This document shows positions 1 to 7,686 of a stretch of DNA of 7,965 nt, in pieces. The stretch is taken from NCBI GenBank assembly GCA_010671965.1, contig JAAHIC010000176.1, positions 1 to 7,965 of the forward strand, written 5' to 3'. Both the position numbers and the translations under genes were made by a program. Source of the DNA: Leptolyngbya sp. SIO4C5. GTDB taxonomy: Bacteria > Cyanobacteriota > Cyanobacteriia > Phormidesmidales > Phormidesmidaceae. Under the pieces are notes generated by a model that had not been told where the DNA came from, did not search any database, and saw nothing but the letters and a program-made list of their open reading frames with translations. Numbering within the stretch: position 1 is the first letter of the stretch; each line of letters begins with the position of its first letter.

Positions 1-303
1 TCTACCAAGAACGAAACGGCAATCCAACGGCTCAAGGTTTTAGAGCAGTCTCAAGACGGCTTCTTTATCTCAGAGATGGATATGCGCTTTCGGGGGCCGG
101 GACAGGTGCTGGGTACGCGGCAGTCAGGGCTGCCGGACTTTGCTTTAGCTAGCCTGGTAGAAGATCAAGACGTGCTGGAGCTGGCTCGTACGGCGGCAGA
201 ACAAATCATTGCCGAGGACTCGACCTTGGAGCTATGGCCGCTGATGAAAGCCGAGCTTGCCCGCCGCTATCAAAAACTCATGGGCGGCACGATTTTGACT
301 TAG
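1..303 (+). CDS. recG: ATP-dependent DNA helicase RecG, C-terminal end (partial)
   Basis: The reading frame is open from base 1 and stops at TAG 301-303, giving the last 100 residues of a protein whose start lies outside the window. The segment with RFRGPGQVLGTRQSGLPDF matches the conserved end of the RecG helicase core (the TRG/TRCF-type motif: RxRGPGExxGTRQSGLP), which couples ATP hydrolysis to branch migration. The remaining residues fit the usual short RecG tail (LARTAAEQII, then LARRYQKLMGG). RecG is a cytoplasmic superfamily 2 helicase that remodels stalled forks and Holliday junctions. The ATG at 76 is internal to this frame and is not the true start, because RecG-like sequence continues upstream of it (for example the AIQRLKVLEQSQDGFFISE segment). 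Family assignment is secure; helicase motifs I to V and the wedge domain cannot be seen here. Confidence 0.95.
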   Translation, partial: STKNETAIQRLKVLEQSQDGFFISEMDMRFRGPGQVLGTRQSGLPDFALASLVEDQDVLELARTAAEQIIAEDSTLELWPLMKAELARRYQKLMGGTILT

Positions 304-326
304 CGGGAACTATAAACGACAAGTTT

Positions 327-359
327 CTGCCTCAGTGATTTCCTGGAGCAGCGTTTTTT
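327..359 (+). terminator. Possible Rho-independent terminator after recG
   Basis: A bulged stem can be drawn: CTG 327-329 with CAG 349-351, CTC 331-333 with GAG 346-348, and AG 334-335 with CT 343-344. The loop is 336-342, with single-base bulges at 330 and 345. After CG comes a run of six T (354-359). It lies 24 bases beyond the recG stop, where a terminator is expected. The bulges make the stem weak, so this is tentative. Confidence 0.4.
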
Positions 360-496
360 GAGTTCTCCGTGAATACGCTGGAGGTAACTCGATCAAATCC
401 TGCCTTTTCTCGTGAGAATACTGGTTTTTCATCAAAATTCCAGATATAAAGCAAAATCTTGAGTAGCTGTAAGCGGTTGAGCTTTGAGGCAAGCTT

Positions 497-2719
497 ATGG
501 CTGAAACTTTTGCAGGCGATTTGAGTATTCTGGCTTCCCAGGCACATTCTCCATCGGCAGAGGGCTTAAATCCACTTGTCAAGCCGGAAAGTGTGGGAGA
601 GACTTTTTGGCAATTGGCTAATTTGGTTGAGTACAGCGCAGCCGCCGCCGAATTAGCACCCCAGTTCTTGACCATTTCGCCCCTATTTGAGCCGCACGAG
701 GCCGACACCGCGATCGCTCCTGAGTCATCCGATCGCCTCACTGGTCAGCTTCATGCCCCCCTGCAGACCGATTCCTTGCTAGTAGGCCAGCCTGCTCCCT
801 CATTCAATATGTCTTTAACTCAGGCTTGGGAAACGGCTCGAACCCAGCTATCCCAGTTTTTAGCCAATCCTCGATTTGAAACCGCGATCGCTACCGCCTT
901 TGGCAGCGAAGTAGAGGCTGGAGCAGCCCGACAAATAGTTACGGACTGGACACAAGGGCGATCGCTGCCTGAATTAGAAATCGTGCCGTCAGCGGTATTG
1001 CAGGCCAGGGGAGCTTTCTCGGCTGCTAACCAGACTGTTTACTTGGGACAAGACCTGCTGGCACAAAATGCTCAAAGCGCGATCGCGGCTGTTTTGCTAG
1101 AGGAATTGGGACACGCCTTAGATAGTCAGTTGAACTCAGTGGATGCGGCTGGGGATGAGGGCGCTATCTTTGCCGCTTTGGTGCAGGATGAGGCGATCGC
1201 GCCTACTGATTTAGCTGCGCTCAAAGCTGAAAACGATCACGCTGTTCTGCACTGGCAGGATCGGGTTTGGGCCGTAGAGCAAGCTGCCCTGGGTGAGTTT
1301 ACCGTCGGCAGCAGCGGCGAGGTCGGGGTTGAATTCGTCTTTGACAGCGGAGCCTATACCGGTGAACTGGCTATCTTCAGCTTGGCAGGGATGGAAACCC
1401 TGACCCCCGGCTCAACGGCCTATATCAAAGAAGCCGCGCGGCGCGCTTTGAGCCATTCACCGACGGGCTACATTGTGATTGCCGATGCCGAGCAGGGGGC
1501 GCAAATTTCCGGAGAACTGGGTGAACGGAACTGGAATCGAGGCGGCTATAGCGGATTGCAGTCTGTTGCCCTCACCCCAGGGGATACCTTTGGCGTCATG
1601 CTGGTCCCGGATGATAGCGTTCAGTCCGTTTTTGACCAGCCCGATCGTGGCGGCAAACATCGGCCCTTATTTTCAATAGAAGCCGCTAACCCGGAAGGTT
1701 TTATCCAAATGGGGCAGCTTGCTAATGGCCTATTTGCAATGGAGGACCTGCGGCGCGATCGCCGTTCTGATAGCGACTTCAACGACCTGATTTTCAAAAT
1801 TACGGGGGCAGCCGGACAGGCCGTATCAGTCGAGGCTTTGCTACCCCGCCGTCAGGACTGGCAGAATACCTCTATTTTTAAAAAGATTCTAGCAACGGCT
1901 GACAGCGCCCCTAGCAGTCCTCCCTCGACTCCAACGATTGATCCTAATTCTGGCAATCCGACTGGTGCTGGCGATCCAAGCAGCAATCCGGGCGGTGCGG
2001 CTAACCCTGGTGGTTCTACTGGCGGTAATCCGGGCGGCCTGCCGACAACGCTGCTCACTTCTTTTGCCGATAGCTTAGTTAAATTCGATCCGGCTTTTTC
2101 TGAAACCGCGATCGCGGCCCTGAACGGCAGTCAGATTTCTCTGGGGGATAAAACAATTTATATCGGCACCCAGCAGGTCGGCGCCAACAATCAGAACCCG
2201 ATTATCAGCCTGTTTGATAGTGCTAACCCACTCAACAACTGGACACGCACCGACTATGAAGTCACCGGCACTGACGGACGCGGCATCGGTTTGGCTTGGA
2301 CAGGCAGTGACCTCTACGGCATCTTCACCGTCGATGGCACTCAGGGATCAGCCAGCGAAGATTTTCGCCGCGCCAGCCAAGATGCCCAGCAGATCTGGCT
2401 CAGAAGCTACGGGCAGGGGGGCGGTGCCAAGGTATCGGTGATCGGACGGCTAGATTTAGCCACAGGGGAGCTACTGGATGCAGCCTATCTCTCTGCCCTA
2501 TTGAACAGCGGTAATAGCAATACGCTGGTCGCCAATAATATCGCTGTCAACAGTGCCGGAAATCTGGTTGTGAGTGCCGATTCATTCTTTTCTCCTCGCC
2601 GACCAGACGGCAGCCAAATGCAGCAATTGACTACCTCAGATTCTCCCTTTGCCTACACTGTGGAGATCTTACCTAACCTGAAGCAGGTCGTTAGCACTCA
2701 GGCAGTTGGCTGGATTTAG
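497..2719 (+). CDS. Predicted extracellular modular protein with degenerate zincin-like module, DUF4114 region and conserved cyanobacterial C-terminal module
   Basis: 740 residues; molecular function unknown. ATG 497 is preceded by GAGG (486-489) at a 7-base gap, which supports this start. There is no N-terminal signal peptide or membrane segment. Seen in order: an unassigned N-terminal region (1-110); a module at about 115-262 found near the front of many cyanobacterial surface proteins, carrying E202-E203-L-G-H206 and then GDEGAIFAALV; a beta-rich DUF4114 region (about 265-437) with GDTFGVMLVP and an acidic stretch MEDLRRDRRSDSDFNDLIFKI, typical of the family and probably calcium-binding; a Gly/Pro/Asn linker (about 471-516); and a C-terminal module (about 520-740) with DGRGIGLAW, DLYGIFTVDGTQG and SFFSPRRPDGS. 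I recall the last as recurring in cyanobacterial proteins, but I do not know its fold or role. Extracellular location and an adhesion or cell-surface role are inferred from the architecture. The gene carries 7 of the window's 16 HIP1 sites, so it does not look recently acquired. Confidence 0.85.
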   Translation: MAETFAGDLSILASQAHSPSAEGLNPLVKPESVGETFWQLANLVEYSAAAAELAPQFLTISPLFEPHEADTAIAPESSDRLTGQLHAPLQTDSLLVGQPAPSFNMSLTQAWETARTQLSQFLANPRFETAIATAFGSEVEAGAARQIVTDWTQGRSLPELEIVPSAVLQARGAFSAANQTVYLGQDLLAQNAQSAIAAVLLEELGHALDSQLNSVDAAGDEGAIFAALVQDEAIAPTDLAALKAENDHAVLHWQDRVWAVEQAALGEFTVGSSGEVGVEFVFDSGAYTGELAIFSLAGMETLTPGSTAYIKEAARRALSHSPTGYIVIADAEQGAQISGELGERNWNRGGYSGLQSVALTPGDTFGVMLVPDDSVQSVFDQPDRGGKHRPLFSIEAANPEGFIQMGQLANGLFAMEDLRRDRRSDSDFNDLIFKITGAAGQAVSVEALLPRRQDWQNTSIFKKILATADSAPSSPPSTPTIDPNSGNPTGAGDPSSNPGGAANPGGSTGGNPGGLPTTLLTSFADSLVKFDPAFSETAIAALNGSQISLGDKTIYIGTQQVGANNQNPIISLFDSANPLNNWTRTDYEVTGTDGRGIGLAWTGSDLYGIFTVDGTQGSASEDFRRASQDAQQIWLRSYGQGGGAKVSVIGRLDLATGELLDAAYLSALLNSGNSNTLVANNIAVNSAGNLVVSADSFFSPRRPDGSQMQQLTTSDSPFAYTVEILPNLKQVVSTQAVGWI
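1907..2044 (+). repeat. Low-complexity NPGG-rich linker coding region
   Basis: This codes for residues 471-516 of the DUF4114 protein, made almost only of G, P, N, S, T, A and D. NPGG occurs three times (497-500, 503-506, 511-514), with a related GNPTG earlier. At DNA level the unit AATCCGGGCGG appears twice, around 1986 and 2028. It is probably a flexible spacer between the DUF4114 region and the C-terminal module, and a likely place for length variation between strains. Confidence 0.7.
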
Positions 2720-2743
2720 CCTCGTCTAAGTTTGAGAATGCCG

Positions 2744-5635
2744 CTAATACTGAGAGCGCTTAAGCGAACTGGGGAAACAGGATGATGGCTCAGCTCCGTA
2801 GTCACAATTAAAGTCAAGATACCGTCGCATCAGGGCTAGCAGCTTTTCCCGCTTGAAGGGTTTGTGCAACACCGCGTTGCAGCCAGCAGCTAGCATGGCA
2901 GAGCAACTCTCGGCGAAAGCAGTCGCGGTCAGCGCAATAATTACGGTTGGTGCTAGTCCCTGCTGAACTTCAGCGGCTCGAATCCGGCGGGTGGCTTCAT
3001 AGCCGTCTAGCCGAGGCATTCGTATATCCATCCAAATGAGGTCTGGACGCCACTCTTGCCAAAGCAGCAATGCTTCTTCGCCATCAGCAGCAATCTGAAA
3101 ATCCATGCTCAAAGACTCCATGAATCGCTGCAGTAGCAACTGATTGACCTGATTATCTTCCACAATGAGGATGCGATAGCGGCGTTGATTACTGACGCCT
3201 CGGACAGCTCTATTTAGCTGGTCAGAAACGACATCCTGAGCAGGGTAGCTGTTCTCCTCCACCTGAATTGTGAACGTTACCTGTGTCCCGCGCCCGACCT
3301 CGCTATTAATTTCAATATCCCCTCCCATCAGCTGCACGTACTGCCGACTGATTGACAATCCCAGCCCGCTTCCCTGGCCTGACTTAATGCCTGACTGGGT
3401 TTGCTGAAAGGGTTGGAAGAGAACTGACAACTCCTCCGGTGCGATGCCAGTGCCCGTATCTTCCACTGTAAAGCGTAGAGTCTTGTAGCGATGAGGCTGG
3501 CAGACGTCTAAGCCGGCAGGTGTTGGCTGCACGGGATGGTGAGTAACCGCCGCAACGTGCAAATGCACATGGCCGGTCTGGGTGAACTTGATGCTGTTGC
3601 CGAGTAAGTTTAATAAAACCTGACGCAGCTTGCCGGGATCGGTGGAGATGCGGGTGGGCAGTTCCGGATCTTGATAGATCTGCAGGCTGAGCTTTTTATC
3701 TTGTGCTTCTAGGCGTAGCATATCCCGCAGTTCCTGCAGCAGGCAGGATAAGTCGAATATCTCAGAATCTAGCTGCATTCGACCTGCTTCAATTTTCGAC
3801 AGCTCTAGAACGTTTTTGATCAGTCCTAACAGATGTTCGCCGCTAGTATTGATAATGCTGACATATTCCTGATGCTGACTGGTCAACCCGGAATCGTAGT
3901 GCATCAGCTGGGCAAAGCCGAGAATGGCATTGAGTGGGGTACGTAGTTCGTGGCTCATATTAGCCAGAAACTCGCTTTTGGCTCGATTGGCTTTGTCTGC
4001 GACTTCTTTAGCCTGCTGGAGAGCCTGCGCTTGTTCTTGCGTTTGCTGAAAAAGTTCGGCTTGCTGAATAGCGACGCCAAGCTGATCGCTGATGCGGGTC
4101 ACGATGCGAATTGCTTCAGACTGCCAGTGACGAGGATGCGTGTTCTGATGGCAGATCAGGAGACCCCAAAGACAGCGTCTTGAAAAAATAGGTACTGTCA
4201 GGTAGGCGCGTACCTGAATGCTCTCCAGCAGGTCGATATAGCAGGCGCTAAAGTTGCGAGTGTAGATATCTTCTACGCTCAGGTAGGGAGTTCCTGAATT
4301 GTAAAGACCACCTTGGGTTTCCTGGAGGTAGGTATCTCGAATTCTAGCCGCTTTATCTGCGAGGAGGCGAACAGTACACTTGTCTGCTTGAAGCAAGTCG
4401 GCGTTCCAGGGAGAGTCTGCTGACTGCTCATCTAGCAGCGATCGCCCCGCACCTAAGGCTTCAGCAATAATGTCGCCGCTCCAATCTGGATTAAACCGAT
4501 AGACAAGCACGCGATCGCAGTCGATCGCCTTTCTCAGCTCCTGGGTTGCTGCCCGAAAAATTGTTGTCAAATCCAAGCTCTGACGCATCTGCTGAATGAC
4601 GCGGGCGACAGTGCGCTCTTGCTGAGCTACCTGAGCCAACTGCACGTTAGCCTGCTGCAGTTCGACTGTCCGTTCTGCAACTCGCTGTTCCATTTCGGCA
4701 TAGGCTGCCCGAAGCGCTGCTTCTGCGTGCTCTCGCTGTAGTTCAGCAGACGCTTTGGCTGCCAGTATGTGCATAATTGCTTCTACCTCTGGCTGAGTGA
4801 GCAAAGGCTGATGATGAACGATGCACAGCGAACCGATGACCTTGCCTGTGGCCCCTAGCAGCGGCACCCCAAGATAGTAGTTAACATTGCCCAGGGCTGC
4901 TAAAGCGGCAGAGTGAGGAAACTGGTCTCGAACATTTTTGCTGCAATAGGCAGGCTGCCCGCTGCGAATAGTTTGCTCACAGGGATGGCCGCTGAGGGAC
5001 TGGTTCCAAGGTGGCTTGTTTTCGCCTTGGCTCCAAAAGGCCAGCATGTGGAGCTGATCTGACTCAGCCTCGTTCCACTCTGAAACAAGGGCATGATCAG
5101 CGCCAGTGGCTTGGGCCAGCTGTTGTACTAAGGCTGAAAAGAAGGCTTCTCCGGTAACAGAGGCAGTGGCTTCTAAGAGATTTTGCAGCGTCTCTTGAGC
5201 GTGTTTACGAGCAGCAACCTCCTGCTCCAGTTGCTGATTCAATTCTTCCAGTTCCTGAGGCGATCGCAAGGCTAAGAACTGAGGCATCCACTCAACTAGC
5301 CGGATAGCAGTGAAGCAAGAGATAAAAGCAGTGAAAGCGCGCTCTGCTCCTGCCATCCAGTAGTTGGGAAACCACAACGTCCAGATATCTAGCAAATGGC
5401 CAATGCCGCAGGCCGTAATGAATAAACTGAATAGAACAAAAACCTTGGTAAAAGGGGTGTTTTGACGCTTATGTACGAAATACACCAGTATCGCCGGAAT
5501 GGAAAAGTAGGCGATCGCGATCAGCAGATCGCTGATCAAATGTAATCCGACGAGGGGCTTTTGCCAAAGATAGCAGTGACCGTGCGGGACGTAATGCAGT
5601 TCGGCGGCGAAAATGGATTGCAACCAATTATTCAT
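2744..5635 (-). CDS. Ethylene-receptor-like hybrid histidine kinase (ETR membrane domain-GAF-GAF-HisKA-HATPase-REC)
   Basis: 963 residues; start ATG 5635-5633, with no strong ribosome site. Three membrane helices (about 31-53, 62-84, 95-115) form an ethylene-receptor-type sensor. D36, A42, Y43, I46, P47, I73, C76 and H80 align with Arabidopsis ETR1 D25, A31, Y32, I35, P36, I62, C65 and H69 at a constant +11; C65 and H69 are the Cu(I) ligands. A coiled coil (126-150) leads to GAF1 (about 155-298), a second coiled coil (300-340) and a phytochrome-like GAF2 (about 352-525) with C465 at the bilin-attachment position. HisKA has H562 in SHELRTP; HATPase has N680, D726-T-G-T-G, an F-box near 740 and GQGSGLGLS (753-761). 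REC (about 820-937) retains E826, D827, D870, T903 and K925. Kinase and receiver therefore look intact, with phosphorelay from H562 to D870. No HPt domain or DNA-binding output is present, so the next partner must be encoded elsewhere. Ethylene/copper binding follows from family knowledge; light sensing is inference. Confidence 0.92.
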   Translation of the reverse strand: MNNWLQSIFAAELHYVPHGHCYLWQKPLVGLHLISDLLIAIAYFSIPAILVYFVHKRQNTPFTKVFVLFSLFITACGIGHLLDIWTLWFPNYWMAGAERAFTAFISCFTAIRLVEWMPQFLALRSPQELEELNQQLEQEVAARKHAQETLQNLLEATASVTGEAFFSALVQQLAQATGADHALVSEWNEAESDQLHMLAFWSQGENKPPWNQSLSGHPCEQTIRSGQPAYCSKNVRDQFPHSAALAALGNVNYYLGVPLLGATGKVIGSLCIVHHQPLLTQPEVEAIMHILAAKASAELQREHAEAALRAAYAEMEQRVAERTVELQQANVQLAQVAQQERTVARVIQQMRQSLDLTTIFRAATQELRKAIDCDRVLVYRFNPDWSGDIIAEALGAGRSLLDEQSADSPWNADLLQADKCTVRLLADKAARIRDTYLQETQGGLYNSGTPYLSVEDIYTRNFSACYIDLLESIQVRAYLTVPIFSRRCLWGLLICHQNTHPRHWQSEAIRIVTRISDQLGVAIQQAELFQQTQEQAQALQQAKEVADKANRAKSEFLANMSHELRTPLNAILGFAQLMHYDSGLTSQHQEYVSIINTSGEHLLGLIKNVLELSKIEAGRMQLDSEIFDLSCLLQELRDMLRLEAQDKKLSLQIYQDPELPTRISTDPGKLRQVLLNLLGNSIKFTQTGHVHLHVAAVTHHPVQPTPAGLDVCQPHRYKTLRFTVEDTGTGIAPEELSVLFQPFQQTQSGIKSGQGSGLGLSISRQYVQLMGGDIEINSEVGRGTQVTFTIQVEENSYPAQDVVSDQLNRAVRGVSNQRRYRILIVEDNQVNQLLLQRFMESLSMDFQIAADGEEALLLWQEWRPDLIWMDIRMPRLDGYEATRRIRAAEVQQGLAPTVIIALTATAFAESCSAMLAAGCNAVLHKPFKREKLLALMRRYLDFNCDYGAEPSSCFPSSLKRSQY

Positions 5636-5872
5636 CTTGCTTTTGATCCGGCAGTAACCACGCGCCTTAGGGGCGCTTTCTCAGCTTTGACTGGGGACTT
5701 AATTTTTCCAGTGTTTGTAACATACAATCTCGGCAAGCGGCTGGCGGTATGACCTTAGATGTAGCACTTCAGCGCTTGCCCTCGCCCCTAAGAATGCCAG
5801 TCTTCTCCAATTCTTCAAGGCGATTCTGGTTGGCTCCCAACACTGCGCAATTGCTGACTAAAACCTGGTAGC
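5636..5872. promoter_or_regulatory. Divergent intergenic region between kinase (-) and ABC exporter (+), with a 10-bp inverted repeat
   Basis: Transcription of both genes must start in or near these 237 bases. CTTAGGGGCG at 5666-5675 and its exact reverse complement CGCCCCTAAG at 5783-5792 are 107 bases apart. The half-site element CCTTAG recurs at 5753-5758. The first arm overlaps a small 5-bp hairpin (GCGCC 5662-5666, GGCGC 5672-5676). I could not pick a convincing -35/-10 pair for either gene: TACAAT at 5723-5728 has no well-spaced -35. The regulatory role is inferred from position. Confidence 0.5.
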
Positions 5873-7630
5873 GTGACCATAAGTTACGTCACAAAAACAA
5901 CCTTGAAAACGCGCTCGAACTATTGGCATATTATTCCCTACGTGCGGCAGCAGTGGCGTACCATTTTTTACGCCTTTCTTTCGACGCTGGTATTCACGGC
6001 TTTTTGGCCGATTTTAGCTTGGCTATCCGGCAAGATCATTTCGCTGCTAGTTCAGGGGCGAGTGGTGGCGCTGGCGCAGGTCGCTGCCTTAACCATGGTG
6101 GGCTTTCTGATTCAAAAGCTGGGGCAGTACGGGCAGGATTCGCTGATGGCGAAGGCGGCGCTGCAGATCGCTTTGGATTTGCGGATGCAGGTGTATAGCC
6201 ACCTGCAGCGGCTCAGCCTTGCCTATTTTGAAAAGTCTCAAACCGGAGATTTAGCCTATCGCCTGACTGAAGACATCGATCGCATTGGCGAAGTGGTCAA
6301 CAAGTTTTTTCACGACTTTGTACCCTCAGTGCTGCAGCTAGTGGTGGTGCTGGGCTACATGCTCTATCTCAACTGGCAGCTCACCCTGGCAGCTTTGGTA
6401 CTGGTGCCGCTGCTGGCAATTTTGACGGGCTGGTTTGGAGAGAAGATGCTGCGCTTTTCCCGCCGCAGTCAGGATTTGGTGTCTGATCTGTCCTCGCGGC
6501 TGATTGAGGTCTTCAGCGGCATTCGGCTGGTGCAGGCATTTGCAGCAGAATCTTATGAAATTGAGCAGTTTCGCCAAGCAGCGGAGCGCAATCGGCAGGC
6601 CCGCTATTCGGCGGAGTGGCTGAAGTCGGTGCAGTATCCGGTGACAGGGTTTCTCTATGCGCTCATGGTGGCGCTGCTGCTGCTGATTGGCTCCTGGCAA
6701 ATTGCTGAAGGAAACTTAACCGGTGCGGAATTTGGTAGCTACATCGCAGCGGCGCTGATGCTGATCGATCCGGTGAACCATGTGATCATCAACTATGGGC
6801 AGTTCAAAGAGGGAGAAGCCTCCCTCGATCGCATCTTTGAGCTGCTCGCCCTAGAACCGGGGGTGCAGGAGCGACCCGATGCGGTGATCCTACCAGCGGT
6901 GACGGGCAAGGTTGAGTACGAAAATGTCAGCTTTGGCTACGTTGCCGGTCAGCCGGTGCTCAAGGATTTGAGCTTGCAGGTGATGCCGGGAGAGGCGATC
7001 GCCCTGGTTGGTACTTCTGGCGCTGGCAAAACTACGCTGGTAAACCTGCTGCCCCGCTTCTATGAGCCACAGGCGGGTAAGATTCTCATCGACGGTCAGA
7101 ATATTCAAACGGTGACACTGCGCAGTCTGCGGCAGCAGATCGGCATTGTGCCCCAGGAAAATATTTTGTTTACGGGGACGATCGCCCAGAATATTGCCTT
7201 TGGGCGATCGCAGTTTGAGCTGGAAGCGGTGCAGGCGGCGGCGAAAGTGGCGAATGCTCACGACTTTATTCAGCAGTTTTCTCAGGGCTATCACACTTGG
7301 GTGGGGGAGCGAGGCGTGAATTTATCGGGGGGGCAGCGGCAGCGCATTGCGATCGCCCGCGCGGTACTGCTGGATCCAAAAATTCTGATTTTAGATGAGG
7401 CAACTTCGGCTCTCGATTCTGAGTCAGAGGCGCTGGTGCAGGAGGCGCTAGAAAGGCTAATGCGCGATCGCACCGTGTTTATCATCGCTCACCGCTTAGC
7501 GACGGTACGCAATGCCGATCGGATTTTGGTGCTGGAGCAGGGACAGGTGGTGGAGCAGGGCAGCCATACGGAACTGCTGAAAAAGGGCGATCGCTATGCT
7601 CATTTTTATGCTCAGCAGTTTCAGGCTTAG
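5873..7630 (+). CDS. ABC exporter half-transporter, fused permease and ATPase (MsbA/HlyB type)
   Basis: 585 residues, a normal length for a type I (B-family) exporter half-transporter that works as a dimer in the cytoplasmic membrane. The membrane domain (about 20-310) has six predicted helices (near 30-51, 64-82, 150-167, 169-187, 257-275, 285-303) and the family's GDLAYRLTEDIDRI and GIRLVQAFAAE coupling segments. The ATPase domain (about 345-580) is intact: A-loop Y356, Walker A GTSGAGKTT (380-388), Q-loop Q428, signature LSGGQ (484-488), Walker B ILILDE (504-509), D-loop SALD (512-515) and H540. The start is GTG 5873: an in-frame TGA at 5855-5857 blocks extension, and the next candidate is TTG 5903. 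Ribosome-site complementarity is weak. There is no N-terminal peptidase domain, and no adaptor or outer-membrane partner nearby. The substrate (lipid, polysaccharide precursor, peptide or drug) cannot be read from the sequence. Confidence 0.93.
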   Translation: MTISYVTKTTLKTRSNYWHIIPYVRQQWRTIFYAFLSTLVFTAFWPILAWLSGKIISLLVQGRVVALAQVAALTMVGFLIQKLGQYGQDSLMAKAALQIALDLRMQVYSHLQRLSLAYFEKSQTGDLAYRLTEDIDRIGEVVNKFFHDFVPSVLQLVVVLGYMLYLNWQLTLAALVLVPLLAILTGWFGEKMLRFSRRSQDLVSDLSSRLIEVFSGIRLVQAFAAESYEIEQFRQAAERNRQARYSAEWLKSVQYPVTGFLYALMVALLLLIGSWQIAEGNLTGAEFGSYIAAALMLIDPVNHVIINYGQFKEGEASLDRIFELLALEPGVQERPDAVILPAVTGKVEYENVSFGYVAGQPVLKDLSLQVMPGEAIALVGTSGAGKTTLVNLLPRFYEPQAGKILIDGQNIQTVTLRSLRQQIGIVPQENILFTGTIAQNIAFGRSQFELEAVQAAAKVANAHDFIQQFSQGYHTWVGERGVNLSGGQRQRIAIARAVLLDPKILILDEATSALDSESEALVQEALERLMRDRTVFIIAHRLATVRNADRILVLEQGQVVEQGSHTELLKKGDRYAHFYAQQFQA

Positions 7631-7686
7631 TTTGAGAGGTATGAGCGAGACGCCCACACTCTTCCCCGTATCCTCAGCAAAGGTAG

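Larger units (their letters stand above)
710..7594. repeat. Dispersed HIP1 octamers (GCGATCGC), 16 copies
   Basis: Copies counted by eye start at 710, 884, 958, 1079, 1193, 1755, 2108, 4438, 4511, 5260, 5511, 6995, 7204, 7349, 7464 and 7587. Chance would give far fewer than one in 8 kb. HIP1 (highly iterated palindrome) is a hallmark of many cyanobacterial chromosomes. All copies lie inside the three complete genes: seven in the DUF4114 gene, four in the kinase and five in the exporter. None lies in the recG fragment, the intergenic regions or the last partial gene. Confidence 0.95.

Noticed and set aside
310..741. Long open frame on the minus strand across the recG-DUF4114 gap
   Set aside because: It overlaps the front of the DUF4114 gene, has no family signature and has unbalanced composition. 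It is best explained as a shadow of the plus-strand gene.
2757..2766. CGCTTAAGCG palindrome near the convergent gene ends, considered as a bidirectional terminator
   Set aside because: It has no loop and no T-run on either side, and it lies inside the last codons of the kinase. A 10-base palindrome of this kind is expected by chance in 8 kb.
4367..4387. D418-K-C420-T in GAF2 read as the second-cysteine D-x-C-F motif of a dual-cysteine photosensor
   Set aside because: The spacing to C465 is too long (44 residues between). Aligning back from VEDIY puts D434-T-Y-L on the D-x-C-F position, so the second cysteine appears absent. C420 could still matter as an insert cysteine.
4741..5170. GAF1 as a second bilin-binding domain
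   Set aside because: It has the ordinary GAF pattern (PCEQTI, then YC, then YYLGVPL and IGSLCIVHH) and lacks the phytochrome-like signatures and the Cys before xxxLLE seen in GAF2.
6338..6700. 120-codon minus-strand open frame inside the exporter
   Set aside because: Gln/His-rich antisense product typical of a shadow of a Leu/Ala-rich membrane domain; lies wholly within a well-supported gene.
5873..7630. Exporter as the type I secretion ATPase for the DUF4114 protein
   Set aside because: The exporter has no C39 peptidase-like N-terminal domain and no adaptor or outer-membrane gene nearby. The two genes are 3.1 kb apart with the oppositely oriented kinase between them.
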